From: Bacteroidales bacterium
GTDB taxonomy: Bacteria; Bacteroidota; Bacteroidia; Bacteroidales; WCHB1-69
Assembly: GCA_017649855.1 (NCBI GenBank)
Contig: JAGCGA010000004.1
Span: 1-64,000 of the forward strand
Reading direction: 5' to 3'
DNA: 64,000 nt
This document shows positions 8,814 through 16,954 of this stretch, one piece after another (the stretch's first letter is position 1; every line of letters begins with the position of its first letter). Under the pieces are notes generated by a model, which ran no database searches, had not been told where the DNA came from, and was given only the letters and a program-made list of their open reading frames with translations. A program made the position numbers and the translations under genes.

Positions 8814-10466
8814 ATGAAAAAATTATTTTTACTTCTTTTCCTCTGTGCCATGGGCATGACCACCTTCGCACAGTTGCCGGATTACAGTAGTGCTCCTAAC
8901 TTCACGCTCTATGAGATCAACAAGGCCGACGGTAGCATGAACACCACCACGCCTATCGTATTGTACGATTGGACGGATGCCGGCTATCCGGTTTTCATTG
9001 ATGTATTCGCCACTTGGTGTGGTCCTTGCTGGAGCTTCCACAACAAAGGCTATTTCGAGAACCTATTCTCCCTTTACGGTCCTAACGGCACCAACGAAGT
9101 GCGCGTCATAGGCATCGAAGGCAGCTACGGCACTTACGCCTCTTTAACTGGTACCGGTGCTGATGCCAGCGGTCAAGCCACCCAAGGCAATTGGCTCAAT
9201 GGCGTGGAATACCCGATCATTCCGTTGCACATGTCTCCGAACACCACCTCCTTTGACAACAACTACAACATTCAATACTTCCCTACCGTTTACATGATCG
9301 CCTCCAACCGTCTGGTCTATGAGGTGGGCCAGCAGAGTACTGAAGGCTTGTACGCAGCCGCTAACGCGCTCAACCCTGCCGGTTTCAACAACAACCTCTC
9401 CAACAACGCCATGGCATTTGACATCGAAGGGTTCAATCCTCCCTTCTATTGCGATGCCACCATCACCCCGACCTTCAGACTCCAAAATGTCGGTAACGAG
9501 CCTCTGACCTCCGCCACCCTTACCCTCAACTTCGATGGCCAAACCTCCACTTTCAACTGGACTGGCAACTTGAGCAAATGGGCCGTGCAGACCGTCACCC
9601 TTCCGCAGATCACCACCAGCACCGAGGGTGCCCACACTTACTCTATTACGATTGATCAAGTGAACGGTATTGACGATCCTGATCCCGTATGGAACACCAC
9701 AAACAAATCCTTTACGGTTCTCTCTACTCCCACCGCTTCCACCATCGAGGAGAACTTCACCAGTGGCATTCCTTCCTCCTGGGCTGTTGCCAACGACATC
9801 CTCTTTGCCTATGAAATCACCAGTGGCAGTCACGGCGGTGCCGTGGTCTTCAATGCCTATAACCTTGACAACGGCGTCATCGATGAACTCTACCTGCCCT
9901 ACAAGGACATCTCCGGATTCAACAACCCTGTATTGGCCTTTGACGTAGCTTACAGACAATACCAAAACCAGAGCGAAAGACTCCGCGTGCTTTACTCCAC
10001 CGATTGTGGTAATACGTGGACTCCCATCTTCAATAAGAGCGGTCAAGCATTGGCCACGGCCTCTTCCACCACTTCCAACTATATTCCTACGGAAAGCCAA
10101 TGGCGCACCGAGATTGTGGACCTCTCCTCCATCGCGAACAAAGAGCAAGTCATCCTGAAATTCGAATTCAGAAGCGCCTATGGCAATAACGTCTGGATTG
10201 ACAACGTATATGTTGGCAACAACACCGGTATCGAGGAGAACAATGCTGAATTCAACATCTATCCGAATCCGGTACACTCCACCCTCAACATTGCTACCGA
10301 TGAGGTTATCGAAAGCGTGGAGATCTACAACATGCAAGGTCAGCTGCTCATGGTTGAGAGAGACAACATGAACGCCATCAATGTGAGCTCTCTCGCTGCC
10401 GGCAACTACTTTGCCCGCATCATGACCGCCAACGGAACCTCCACTCAAAGATTCACCAAAGAGTAA
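8814..10466 (+). CDS. T9SS-secreted thioredoxin-fold protein with type A sorting domain
   Basis: A 550-residue exported protein. A signal peptide ends at about residue 20 (MTTFAQ). Residues about 25-185 form a thioredoxin-like domain with the redox motif WCGPC (Cys69, Cys72). Then come a CARDB-like Ig segment (about 205-305) and a MAM/choice-of-anchor-J-like domain (about 315-465). The C-terminus from about 479 (NIYPNPVHSTLNI ... LAAGNYFARIM ... RFTKE) is a T9SS type A sorting domain. The protein should therefore be exported by T9SS and placed at the surface or released. It stands alone, with its own promoter and terminator. Role unknown; disulfide chemistry outside the outer membrane is an inference. 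Confidence 0.88.
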   Translation: MKKLFLLLFLCAMGMTTFAQLPDYSSAPNFTLYEINKADGSMNTTTPIVLYDWTDAGYPVFIDVFATWCGPCWSFHNKGYFENLFSLYGPNGTNEVRVIGIEGSYGTYASLTGTGADASGQATQGNWLNGVEYPIIPLHMSPNTTSFDNNYNIQYFPTVYMIASNRLVYEVGQQSTEGLYAAANALNPAGFNNNLSNNAMAFDIEGFNPPFYCDATITPTFRLQNVGNEPLTSATLTLNFDGQTSTFNWTGNLSKWAVQTVTLPQITTSTEGAHTYSITIDQVNGIDDPDPVWNTTNKSFTVLSTPTASTIEENFTSGIPSSWAVANDILFAYEITSGSHGGAVVFNAYNLDNGVIDELYLPYKDISGFNNPVLAFDVAYRQYQNQSERLRVLYSTDCGNTWTPIFNKSGQALATASSTTSNYIPTESQWRTEIVDLSSIANKEQVILKFEFRSAYGNNVWIDNVYVGNNTGIEENNAEFNIYPNPVHSTLNIATDEVIESVEIYNMQGQLLMVERDNMNAINVSSLAAGNYFARIMTANGTSTQRFTKE

Positions 10467-10486
10467 TCTTCCTGTCTCTATACACC

Positions 10487-10518
10487 AAGCGCCTCCTCTC
10501 GGGGGCGCTTTTTTTTTA
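10487..10518 (+). terminator. Intrinsic terminator after the T9SS cargo gene
   Basis: A GC-rich stem (AAGCGCC/GGGCGCTT) with a short loop is followed by a run of nine T, 20 bases after the stop codon. Confidence 0.85.
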
Positions 10519-10535
10519 CGCACCTATGTGTCGAT

Positions 10536-10765
10536 ATCAGATGGCATCCTGCGAAGTTCCTCCATTTCGCACCGGGTTCGTACAAGTGCCTTGAGGCAAA
10601 TGACTCCCGCGGTGCGACGATGACTCGGGCTCCGTCCTACCCCATACTGCAGTGTGGGGTAAGGCATGTGCGCGGGATGAAACTCGCGGCGCGGGTGACA
10701 CTTGTCATGATGCTGATAACGTGCCCGCCGCGAAAGGGGAGTCTGTGCCATCAGGTATATAATTA
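10536..10765. repeat. Long imperfect palindrome (foldback element)
   Basis: About 230 bp of GC-rich noncoding DNA that is an imperfect inverted repeat centred on ACTGCAGT at 10647-10654. Matched blocks, left arm against the reverse complement of the right arm, include GATGGCA (10540-10546), CTCC..TTTCGC..CGGG (near 10559-10576 and 10726-10741), ACAAGTG (10582-10588 and 10699-10705) and the central TACCCCA/TGGGGTA. A transcript could fold into one long bulged hairpin. It is flanked by two intrinsic terminators. No coding potential is credible here. Confidence 0.65.
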
Positions 10766-10767
10766 CC

Positions 10768-10797
10768 AAAAAAAAACAGATGGCGGGAACCATCTGT
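10768..10797 (-). terminator. Intrinsic terminator after tRNA-Val
   Basis: A 7-bp stem (CAGATGG/CCATCTG) with loop CGGGAA (plus strand) is followed on the minus strand by nine T. It lies directly downstream of the tRNA. Confidence 0.85.
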
Positions 10798-10799
10798 TC

Positions 10800-10877
10800 T
10801 GGTGGGATGTATTGGATTCGAACCAATGACCTCTGCCGTGTGGAGGCAGCGCTCTAAACCGACTGGGCTAACATCCC
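10800..10877 (-). tRNA. tRNA-Val(CAC), unusual C33
   Basis: A tRNA on the minus strand with acceptor GGGATGT/ACATCCC, T-arm ATTGG TTCGAAT CCAAT, discriminator A and an encoded CCA end. The anticodon stem is CTGCC/GGCAG with the 7-base loop TCCACAC, giving anticodon CAC (valine, GTG). The base before the anticodon is C, where nearly all tRNAs have U33, and the D-stem has a C12-A23 mismatch. Promoter and terminator are in place, so it is probably expressed. The identity rests only on the anticodon. Confidence 0.82.
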
Positions 10878-10888
10878 GAAAGCGGCGG

Positions 10889-10896
10889 CAAAAATA
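10889..10896 (-). promoter_or_regulatory. -7 promoter box for tRNA-Val
   Basis: The minus strand reads TATTTTTG followed by CCGCCGC, 12 bases before the mature tRNA 5' end. Confidence 0.65.
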
Positions 10897-11030
10897 CATT
10901 TTTTATTTATTGGTTCGTCATCCTACTGTGATTTTTTTATAAGACCTTATCAATCAGAGAAATAATTATACTTTTTCAAAAAAAATGGCCTCATGGAAGC
11001 ACTTTTCGACTCCCATAACTGAAAAAAGTG

Positions 11031-11038
11031 TATCTTTG
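11031..11038 (+). promoter_or_regulatory. -7 promoter box
   Basis: TATCTTTG followed by CAGCC lies 19 bases before the ATG at 11057 and sets the start of the small lipoprotein gene. Confidence 0.6.
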
Positions 11039-11056
11039 CAGCCTTGCAAAAATAAC

Positions 11057-11299
11057 ATGACGATGAAAAAGAGAAAGCTGCCTTATATCCTAGGAATGCT
11101 GGTTTGTTTCCTTGTTCTCAGCATCGCGGCGCCATCCTGCAACTCTTCCAAGCAGACCACCAAAAAGGCGCCCCGTTATTCGCGTCAGAGGACCAAGAGC
11201 CCTCGTTGGAACGCCTCCACTTCCAGAACCACCACCTACTACATCAAGAAACACAGCACCAAACAAAGACACAGTCCCAAACCAAAAAAACGCCACTAG
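11057..11299 (+). CDS. Small cationic lipoprotein of unknown function
   Basis: An 80-residue protein. The start (MTMKKRK, or the second Met at 11063) was chosen because the longer reading frame would begin before the promoter at 11031. The N-terminus is a hydrophobic lipoprotein signal ending AAPSC, with Cys near residue 32. The mature part is short and rich in Lys, Arg, Ser, Thr and His (for example KKAPRYSRQRTKS and the C-terminal KPKKRH). No domain is recognised. A charge-based role near the cell wall or nucleic acids would be speculation. The M23 peptidase gene follows after 6 bases. Confidence 0.6.
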   Translation: MTMKKRKLPYILGMLVCFLVLSIAAPSCNSSKQTTKKAPRYSRQRTKSPRWNASTSRTTTYYIKKHSTKQRHSPKPKKRH

Positions 11300-11305
11300 A
11301 AAATT

Positions 11306-12256
11306 ATGCACAACACCTACGTAAGATATCTCACCATTTTATTTTGCCTATCCTTCGTATTCCAAGCCGCATTCAGTCAAGAGGACCACATCCAGTTCAA
11401 CGTTGTCAACGACACTGCCCGCATAGATGCGCAGATACCCGTCGACTCGTTGGGATTGGCTTTTGACACTGACGACAAGGACTACTATGACAATATCGAT
11501 CATGGTGACGGTATGTTGTTCACCTATTTCAACTGGATGCCGGGCTTCACACGCTATCAGAACTTCGACATCATCACCATTCATTACCGTCATCAGGGCT
11601 CCGCGCCGCGCGACACGCTGATCCTGACGGGCTACCATCATCCGGCCAACTACAAGATCACCTCCAACTATGGCTGGCGTCACCGCCGCATGCACCGCGG
11701 GGTGGACTTGGGTCTTCCTGTGGGCACGCCCATCGCGGCAGCCTTCGACGGCATGGTACGCATCTCCAAAGGCAACAACACCGGTGGCTACGGCAACCTG
11801 GTGGTCATCCGCCACGACAACGGGCTGGAGACCTACTATGCCCACCTCTCCAAGCGGCTCGTCAACCCCGGCCAGATCGTCAAGGCTGGCGACATCATCG
11901 GACTGGGTGGCAACACCGGCCGCAGCTACGGCTCCCACCTGCACTTCGAAACCCGCTACCTGGGCAACGACATCAACCCGAACCGCATCGTGGACTTCGA
12001 CAACTACACCTTGAAGCACGACACCCTTTACATCTCCGGCTATGCGGTCTCCACGCCGACCCCGGCCAAGACCGACCCGGCCCAGATCGCCCAGACGACA
12101 AAGCCCGCCAGCAGTGCCGTCTATTACAGAGTCCGCAAGGGTGACAACCTCGGCAGGATAGCCCAGAAGTACCACACCACCGTCTCCAAAATCAAGAAGC
12201 TCAACCGACTGCGCAGCGACTTCATCCGGGAAGGCCAACGCCTCCGCGTCCGATAG
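11306..12256 (+). CDS. M23 metallopeptidase with C-terminal LysM domain
   Basis: A 316-residue exported peptidoglycan hydrolase or amidase activator. A signal peptide ends near FSQ (residue 25). The LytM/M23 domain spans about 115-230, with zinc ligands His130 and Asp134 (MHRGVDLG) and His213 (SHLHFE) plus catalytic His180 (YYAHLS). A LysM peptidoglycan-binding domain occupies about 273-316 (YYRVRKGDNLGRIAQKY). The catalytic set is complete, so it is probably an active endopeptidase. It is in an operon with a small lipoprotein, a T9SS cargo and an acyltransferase. Confidence 0.92.
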   Translation: MHNTYVRYLTILFCLSFVFQAAFSQEDHIQFNVVNDTARIDAQIPVDSLGLAFDTDDKDYYDNIDHGDGMLFTYFNWMPGFTRYQNFDIITIHYRHQGSAPRDTLILTGYHHPANYKITSNYGWRHRRMHRGVDLGLPVGTPIAAAFDGMVRISKGNNTGGYGNLVVIRHDNGLETYYAHLSKRLVNPGQIVKAGDIIGLGGNTGRSYGSHLHFETRYLGNDINPNRIVDFDNYTLKHDTLYISGYAVSTPTPAKTDPAQIAQTTKPASSAVYYRVRKGDNLGRIAQKYHTTVSKIKKLNRLRSDFIREGQRLRVR

Positions 12257-12261
12257 CCCAT

Positions 12262-14436
12262 ATGAAGAAACGCCTTGTCCTCGCGTGGTGGCTCTGTCTT
12301 CACAGTCTCCTCCCCTACGCACAAACCGACCTCTTTGACTACGGCTTCACCCGCAGCCAAGAGCCTTTGGTCGTGCAGTCCTCCGACACCCTTGCCCAGC
12401 CTTGGGCCGGCGGCATCAACTCCGTCTATTGCTCTCCCCTCGACTTGGACCTCGACGGAACCGACGACCTGGTGGCCTTCGAGAAACATGGCAACCGCCT
12501 TCTCCCCTTCCTGCTGCGCGACGGTCGCTACCACTACGCGCCCCAATACCTGCGCTGCTTCCCGAACCTTCACGACTGGGCCATCTTCAAAGACTACGAC
12601 GGGGATGGCCGGCACGACATCTTCACCTACGGGCTTGCAGGCATCCGCGTCTACCGCAACACCTCCACCGATACCTTGAACTTCAGTCTGGTCACCGAGC
12701 AGCTACCCGCCTGGTACTACAACGGCTATGTCAACCTGTACGCCTCACCGGACGACTATCTCGTGGTGGACGACATTGACGGGGACGGCCGAACGGACAT
12801 CCTCAACTTCTGGGTGCTGGGCAAGTATGTGCACTATCTGCGCAACCACGCCAGCGACCCGGCGCTCTTCGACCTGCGACTGGAAGAGAGCTGTTGGGGG
12901 CATTTCTCCGAGGCCGACGACAACAACACCATCACGCTGTTCACCGACTGCAGCGACAAAGGTGACGGTCCGCTCCGCCACACGGGCTCCAGCCTGTTGT
13001 GGACCGACGTGGACGGGGATGGCACCCACGACCTGCTGGTGGGGGATGTGGATTCTCCCCACCTCATCTACCTGCACAACGGAGGCACCGACACGGAGGC
13101 ATGGATGGACTTCCAAGACACAATCTTCCCCGCCCATGCACCCGTGGAGCTCTACTCCATGCCCGCACCGGCGCTGGTCACCCTGCCAGGCAAAGTTCGT
13201 CCCTCCCTGCTCATCTCACCGTCTGATCCCTCCCTGAGCAAGTCGCAAGACCGGGAGAGCCTATGGCGATACGATTACGACACCCTGGCACAACAATATA
13301 CGCTGGTCGAGAAAGACTACCTGCAGGGCGACATGATCGATGTGGGCAGTGGCTGCCGGCCGGTGCTCTACGACTGGGACGACGATGGGCTCACAGACCT
13401 CTTCCTGGCCAACTACGGAGAGTTCGACAGCGCCCGGCTCGACCAAGGCTTCCTCACCAGCAGCTTCTCCTCCTCGATCCGCTATTACCGCAATATAGGC
13501 AGCAGTGCCCAGCCTGCCTTCCAGCTGGCAGATGACGACTTCGGCCATCTGCGGGCGTTGAACCTGCAGGCGCTCCACCCCACCTTCGGGGATCTGGACG
13601 GCGACGGCCTTCCCGACATGCTCTGTGGCAACCAGGACGGCACCCTGCTATGGGTACCGAATGTCCGCATCGAGACTGGGGAGGGCATGATCACCAGCCA
13701 TTACAAGGATATTGACGTCGGGGAGTACAGCACGCCCCAGCTCTTCGACCTGGACATGGACGGGCGTGCCGACCTGCTCATCGGCAACCGACGCGGTCTC
13801 ATCAGCTACTACCGCAACATTGGCATCTGTGGCATCATGGACTTCGAGTGGATCACCGACACCTTAGGACAGGTGGATGTGCGCGACTTCAGCCAGTCCT
13901 ACTTCGGCCACAGCGTGCCCTGCTTCTTCCGCGACCCGCAACGTGGCACGGTACTCTTCTGTGGCAGCGAGAGCGGCCGCATCCTGTACTACAAAGATAT
14001 TGACGGCAACCTCGACGGCGCCTTCACGCTGGCCGAACAGACGCTGGCCGAGACCATCGACGGGACGCCCTACCGACTGCGCGAAGGCATCCGCTGCGGC
14101 GCCGCCGTAGGGTTCCTGGACAACGACGGACGCCCCGACCTGCTCATCGGCAACTACGCCGGGGGCGTATCCCTCTTCTTCGGCAGCGCGCCCCTGCCCC
14201 ACGGCACAGACATCCCCCAACCCGCAGAATCCTTGTTCCAAGTATATCCCAACCCCACCACGGGGATGGTGCAGTGCCTCCCCAAGCAGGAGGTCAGCAG
14301 CCTGGAACTCTTCGACCTCTCCGGCCGACGGCTGCTCCAGACCCGCCAGGGAAGCCTCGACCTGTCCAACTTCGCCAGCGGCCTCTACATCCTCGTCATC
14401 AACCATCATACCCGCATCAAAATCATCAAACAATAG
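12262..14436 (+). CDS. FG-GAP/VCBS-repeat protein with T9SS type A sorting domain
   Basis: A 724-residue exported protein. The signal peptide ends near YAQ (residue 21). The body is a chain of FG-GAP/VCBS beta-propeller repeats, with eight Asp-rich calcium-loop motifs such as DYDGDGRHDI, DIDGDGRTDI, DVDGDGTHDL and DLDGDGLPDM. The last about 67 residues (VYPNPTTGMVQ ... SLELFDLSGRRLLQ ... ASGLYILVI) form a T9SS sorting domain. It should be a surface or released calcium-binding protein, probably in adhesion or glycan binding by family analogy. It starts 5 bases after the M23 gene. Confidence 0.88.
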   Translation: MKKRLVLAWWLCLHSLLPYAQTDLFDYGFTRSQEPLVVQSSDTLAQPWAGGINSVYCSPLDLDLDGTDDLVAFEKHGNRLLPFLLRDGRYHYAPQYLRCFPNLHDWAIFKDYDGDGRHDIFTYGLAGIRVYRNTSTDTLNFSLVTEQLPAWYYNGYVNLYASPDDYLVVDDIDGDGRTDILNFWVLGKYVHYLRNHASDPALFDLRLEESCWGHFSEADDNNTITLFTDCSDKGDGPLRHTGSSLLWTDVDGDGTHDLLVGDVDSPHLIYLHNGGTDTEAWMDFQDTIFPAHAPVELYSMPAPALVTLPGKVRPSLLISPSDPSLSKSQDRESLWRYDYDTLAQQYTLVEKDYLQGDMIDVGSGCRPVLYDWDDDGLTDLFLANYGEFDSARLDQGFLTSSFSSSIRYYRNIGSSAQPAFQLADDDFGHLRALNLQALHPTFGDLDGDGLPDMLCGNQDGTLLWVPNVRIETGEGMITSHYKDIDVGEYSTPQLFDLDMDGRADLLIGNRRGLISYYRNIGICGIMDFEWITDTLGQVDVRDFSQSYFGHSVPCFFRDPQRGTVLFCGSESGRILYYKDIDGNLDGAFTLAEQTLAETIDGTPYRLREGIRCGAAVGFLDNDGRPDLLIGNYAGGVSLFFGSAPLPHGTDIPQPAESLFQVYPNPTTGMVQCLPKQEVSSLELFDLSGRRLLQTRQGSLDLSNFASGLYILVINHHTRIKIIKQ

Positions 14437-14438
14437 CC

Positions 14439-15812
14439 ATGTCCATACCCTTCCAGCCCATACGGATAACCGACCAGGAGCTGTTCCAGCAGTATCAGCC
14501 GCAGGGATGCCGCATCTGCGACCAGTCCTTCACAAGCCTATTCTGCTGGCAGGACTTCTACCGTACCCAGTGGGCGGTGGTGGAAGACCGGCTCGTGGTC
14601 AGCTGCCAGATCTATGGGGAAGGACGAAGAGGCTACATGATACTGCCGGACCTCCGGACAGAACGGCTGCCGGCGTTGCTCCAGCTGTTGCAGGAAGATA
14701 GCGGCTCCGCACCGCTCACGCTCATCAACTTGTCGGAAGAGGACCTACCATGGCTGCAAGAGCATCAGCCCGGCCAGTGGGGCTTTGACCACAACCGCGA
14801 CTATGACGATTACCTCTATGAGACGGTCCAATTCCGGACCTACAAAGGCAAGAAGCTGGCCGCCAAGCGCAATCATGTCAACAAGTTCGTGAAGAGTTAC
14901 GACTACAGCTACGAGCCCCTCTCCGAGCAGTGGTTTGGGGCATGCCTCCAGCTCGAGCAGCGGTGGCAGCACGCCAAGGGGACTAGTTCGGAACAGCAGG
15001 TGGCCGAGCAGGCGGTAATACGGAAAGCGTTCCAGCACTTTGACGCGCTGCACCTCCAAGGCGGGATCCTCCTGTCGGAGGGAGTGCCCATAGCCTTCAC
15101 CTACGGGTCGCCCCTCAACGGAGAGACCTTCTGCGTCCATATCGAGAAGGCGGACACCCGCTACGAGGGGGTATATCCCATGATGGCCCAGCAGTTTGCG
15201 CAGCATCTGCCAGACGCCTACCGCCACATCAACCGGGAAGAGGACATGGGGCTTCCCGGCTTGCGACAGTCCAAAGAGTCGTATCAGCCCATCGCCATGG
15301 AGAAAAAGCTCACGGCCGTCGCCTTCGACCGGACCATGCACGAGATTGTGGAGGTGTGGACGCGCTGTTTTGGCGACGAGCCCGCCTTTGTGCACTCCTT
15401 TTTGGCTCGCTACTACGCCCAAGACCGGGCCTTCCTGCATCGCGAAGAGGGCCGGGTGGCGGGCACCTGTTTCCTCATCCTCTGTGAGACGGAGCTGGGC
15501 CAGGTGGGCTACCTGTACGCCATCGCCACCCTGCCGGAATACCGGAGACAGGGCATTGCCGCCGAGCTGGTGCGCCAAGCCCTGGACCACTGCCGCGATC
15601 TACAACTGGCCGCCGCCCTGCTCATCCCCGCCGACGACACGCTGACAGCCTATTACGCCCAATTCGGCTTCTCCCAAGACCGGATAGCCCTGCAGTTCAC
15701 GCACGACATGGACCTCGGAACCGGCGATCCAGACAAAGATAAAGCATTGTTTATCAAGCTAAAAGAAGATATCGACATGCCCAAATCGCTAAACTGCACC
15801 GCCACCCTGTGA
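14439..15812 (+). CDS. DUF2156-like acyltransferase fused to a GNAT domain
   Basis: A 457-residue cytoplasmic protein. The start at 14439, two bases after the previous stop, was chosen over an upstream frame overlapping that gene. Residues about 1-290 resemble the phosphatidylglycerol-lysyltransferase-type DUF2156 domain (FCWQDFYRTQW, KGKKLAAKRNHVNKF, GGILLSEGVPIAFTYG, NREEDMGLPGLRQSK). Residues about 305-450 form a GNAT acetyltransferase with the acetyl-CoA motif ATLPEYRRQGIAAEL. Two acyltransferase folds in one chain suggest aminoacyl or acetyl transfer to an unknown acceptor. Confidence 0.78.
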   Translation: MSIPFQPIRITDQELFQQYQPQGCRICDQSFTSLFCWQDFYRTQWAVVEDRLVVSCQIYGEGRRGYMILPDLRTERLPALLQLLQEDSGSAPLTLINLSEEDLPWLQEHQPGQWGFDHNRDYDDYLYETVQFRTYKGKKLAAKRNHVNKFVKSYDYSYEPLSEQWFGACLQLEQRWQHAKGTSSEQQVAEQAVIRKAFQHFDALHLQGGILLSEGVPIAFTYGSPLNGETFCVHIEKADTRYEGVYPMMAQQFAQHLPDAYRHINREEDMGLPGLRQSKESYQPIAMEKKLTAVAFDRTMHEIVEVWTRCFGDEPAFVHSFLARYYAQDRAFLHREEGRVAGTCFLILCETELGQVGYLYAIATLPEYRRQGIAAELVRQALDHCRDLQLAAALLIPADDTLTAYYAQFGFSQDRIALQFTHDMDLGTGDPDKDKALFIKLKEDIDMPKSLNCTATL

Positions 15813-15840
15813 TCCCGTGCCAAGATGTCGCTATTTTTTG

Positions 15841-15848
15841 TATTTTTG
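15841..15848 (+). promoter_or_regulatory. -7 promoter box for hldE
   Basis: TATTTTTG within TTTTTTGTATTTTTGCAACC, 21 bases before the ATG. The same string precedes parC at 21825. Confidence 0.7.
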
Positions 15849-15869
15849 CAACCTAAAAAATTTTGAGGT

Positions 15870-16892
15870 ATGGATATTGAAATCGTTAATAATCACTTCG
15901 ACAAGTTTCAGAACACCAACATATTAGTTGTCGGCGATGCCATGATTGACTGCTACATTGAAGGCAAGGTCAACCGCATCAGCCCGGAGGCTCCCGTGCC
16001 CATCGTCAACGCACAGATGAGAAGCCATCGCTTAGGCGGTGCGGCCAACGTGGCCCTCAACTTGAAAGCCCTCGGCGCCAACCCCATCCTGTGCTCTGTC
16101 ATCGGCAGTGACAACAAGGCCAAGATCCTCTATGAGTTGCTGGAAGATGCAGACATGGACTCCGTGGGTATCGTCCCCATGTTCGGCCGCCGCACCACCG
16201 TCAAATACCGCATCATCGGCAACGGGCAGCAGATCGTCCGCGTGGATGACGAGAAGGTGGAGATGCTCAAAGAGCGTGAGCAACGTCAGTTCCTCACCAC
16301 CATCGAACAGCTTATCGAGCACCATCCCATCGATGCCATCATCTTTGAAGACTACGACAAGGGCCTCTTCTCCAAGAATCTCATCGAGGAGATCATCCGC
16401 TTTGCCAAAGAGAAGAACATCTTCGTGGCAGTGGATCCCAAACGCCGCAACTTCAGCAACTACGCCAACGTGGACCTCTTCAAGCCCAACCTGAAAGAGC
16501 TCGCACACGGCATCCAGATTGAAGACACCGTGGAGCTCTCCTTGGACGACATCCACGAAATCGCCAAGAACTTCGCCAACCAGAAGAACATCGACAAGGT
16601 GATGATCACCATGTCCGCCAAGGGTATCGCCTTCTACGACCGGAAGGAAGACATCTTCTACCATCATCCGGCCTTCCAGCGTCATGTCAGCGACGTGTCA
16701 GGTGCCGGCGACACCGTCATTGCCGTCGCCACCCTCTTCCTGCTCAAGCATAGTTCCATCCAAGATACCTGCCTGGCTGCCAACATCGCCGGCGGTCTTG
16801 TATGCGAATATCTGGGCGTGGTACCCGTCAACGTGGCACATCTCAAATCCGAGTTCGCCCGCCATGCCGACGACACGGCCACCAGCCTGTAA
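15870..16892 (+). CDS. hldE: D-glycero-beta-D-manno-heptose-7-phosphate kinase
   Basis: A 340-residue PfkB-family sugar kinase matching the kinase half of HldE (RfaE1), which phosphorylates heptose-7-phosphate at C1 for ADP-heptose and LPS core synthesis. Motifs: VVGDAMIDCYIEGKVNRISPEAPVP near residue 20, GGAANVALNL near 54 and the C-terminal anion hole and base DVSGAGDTVIAVA near 263-275. The adenylyltransferase half found in E. coli HldE is absent; in this phylum it is usually a separate gene. The start follows GAGG at good spacing. Confidence 0.9.
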   Translation: MDIEIVNNHFDKFQNTNILVVGDAMIDCYIEGKVNRISPEAPVPIVNAQMRSHRLGGAANVALNLKALGANPILCSVIGSDNKAKILYELLEDADMDSVGIVPMFGRRTTVKYRIIGNGQQIVRVDDEKVEMLKEREQRQFLTTIEQLIEHHPIDAIIFEDYDKGLFSKNLIEEIIRFAKEKNIFVAVDPKRRNFSNYANVDLFKPNLKELAHGIQIEDTVELSLDDIHEIAKNFANQKNIDKVMITMSAKGIAFYDRKEDIFYHHPAFQRHVSDVSGAGDTVIAVATLFLLKHSSIQDTCLAANIAGGLVCEYLGVVPVNVAHLKSEFARHADDTATSL

Positions 16893-16954
16893 CCCTCACA
16901 GAGCATACTAAACTTCTGGTTTTATCGTTATATAGAGCATTTGAATCAACGGCT

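Noticed and set aside
10524..10826. Short open frames across the 10.6-kb palindrome
   Set aside because: They run through terminators and into the tRNA, have no promoter and show no protein-like pattern.
15870..16892. Truncated bifunctional HldE
   Set aside because: The length fits a complete stand-alone kinase; in this phylum the adenylyltransferase is commonly a separate gene, so it is not a broken gene.
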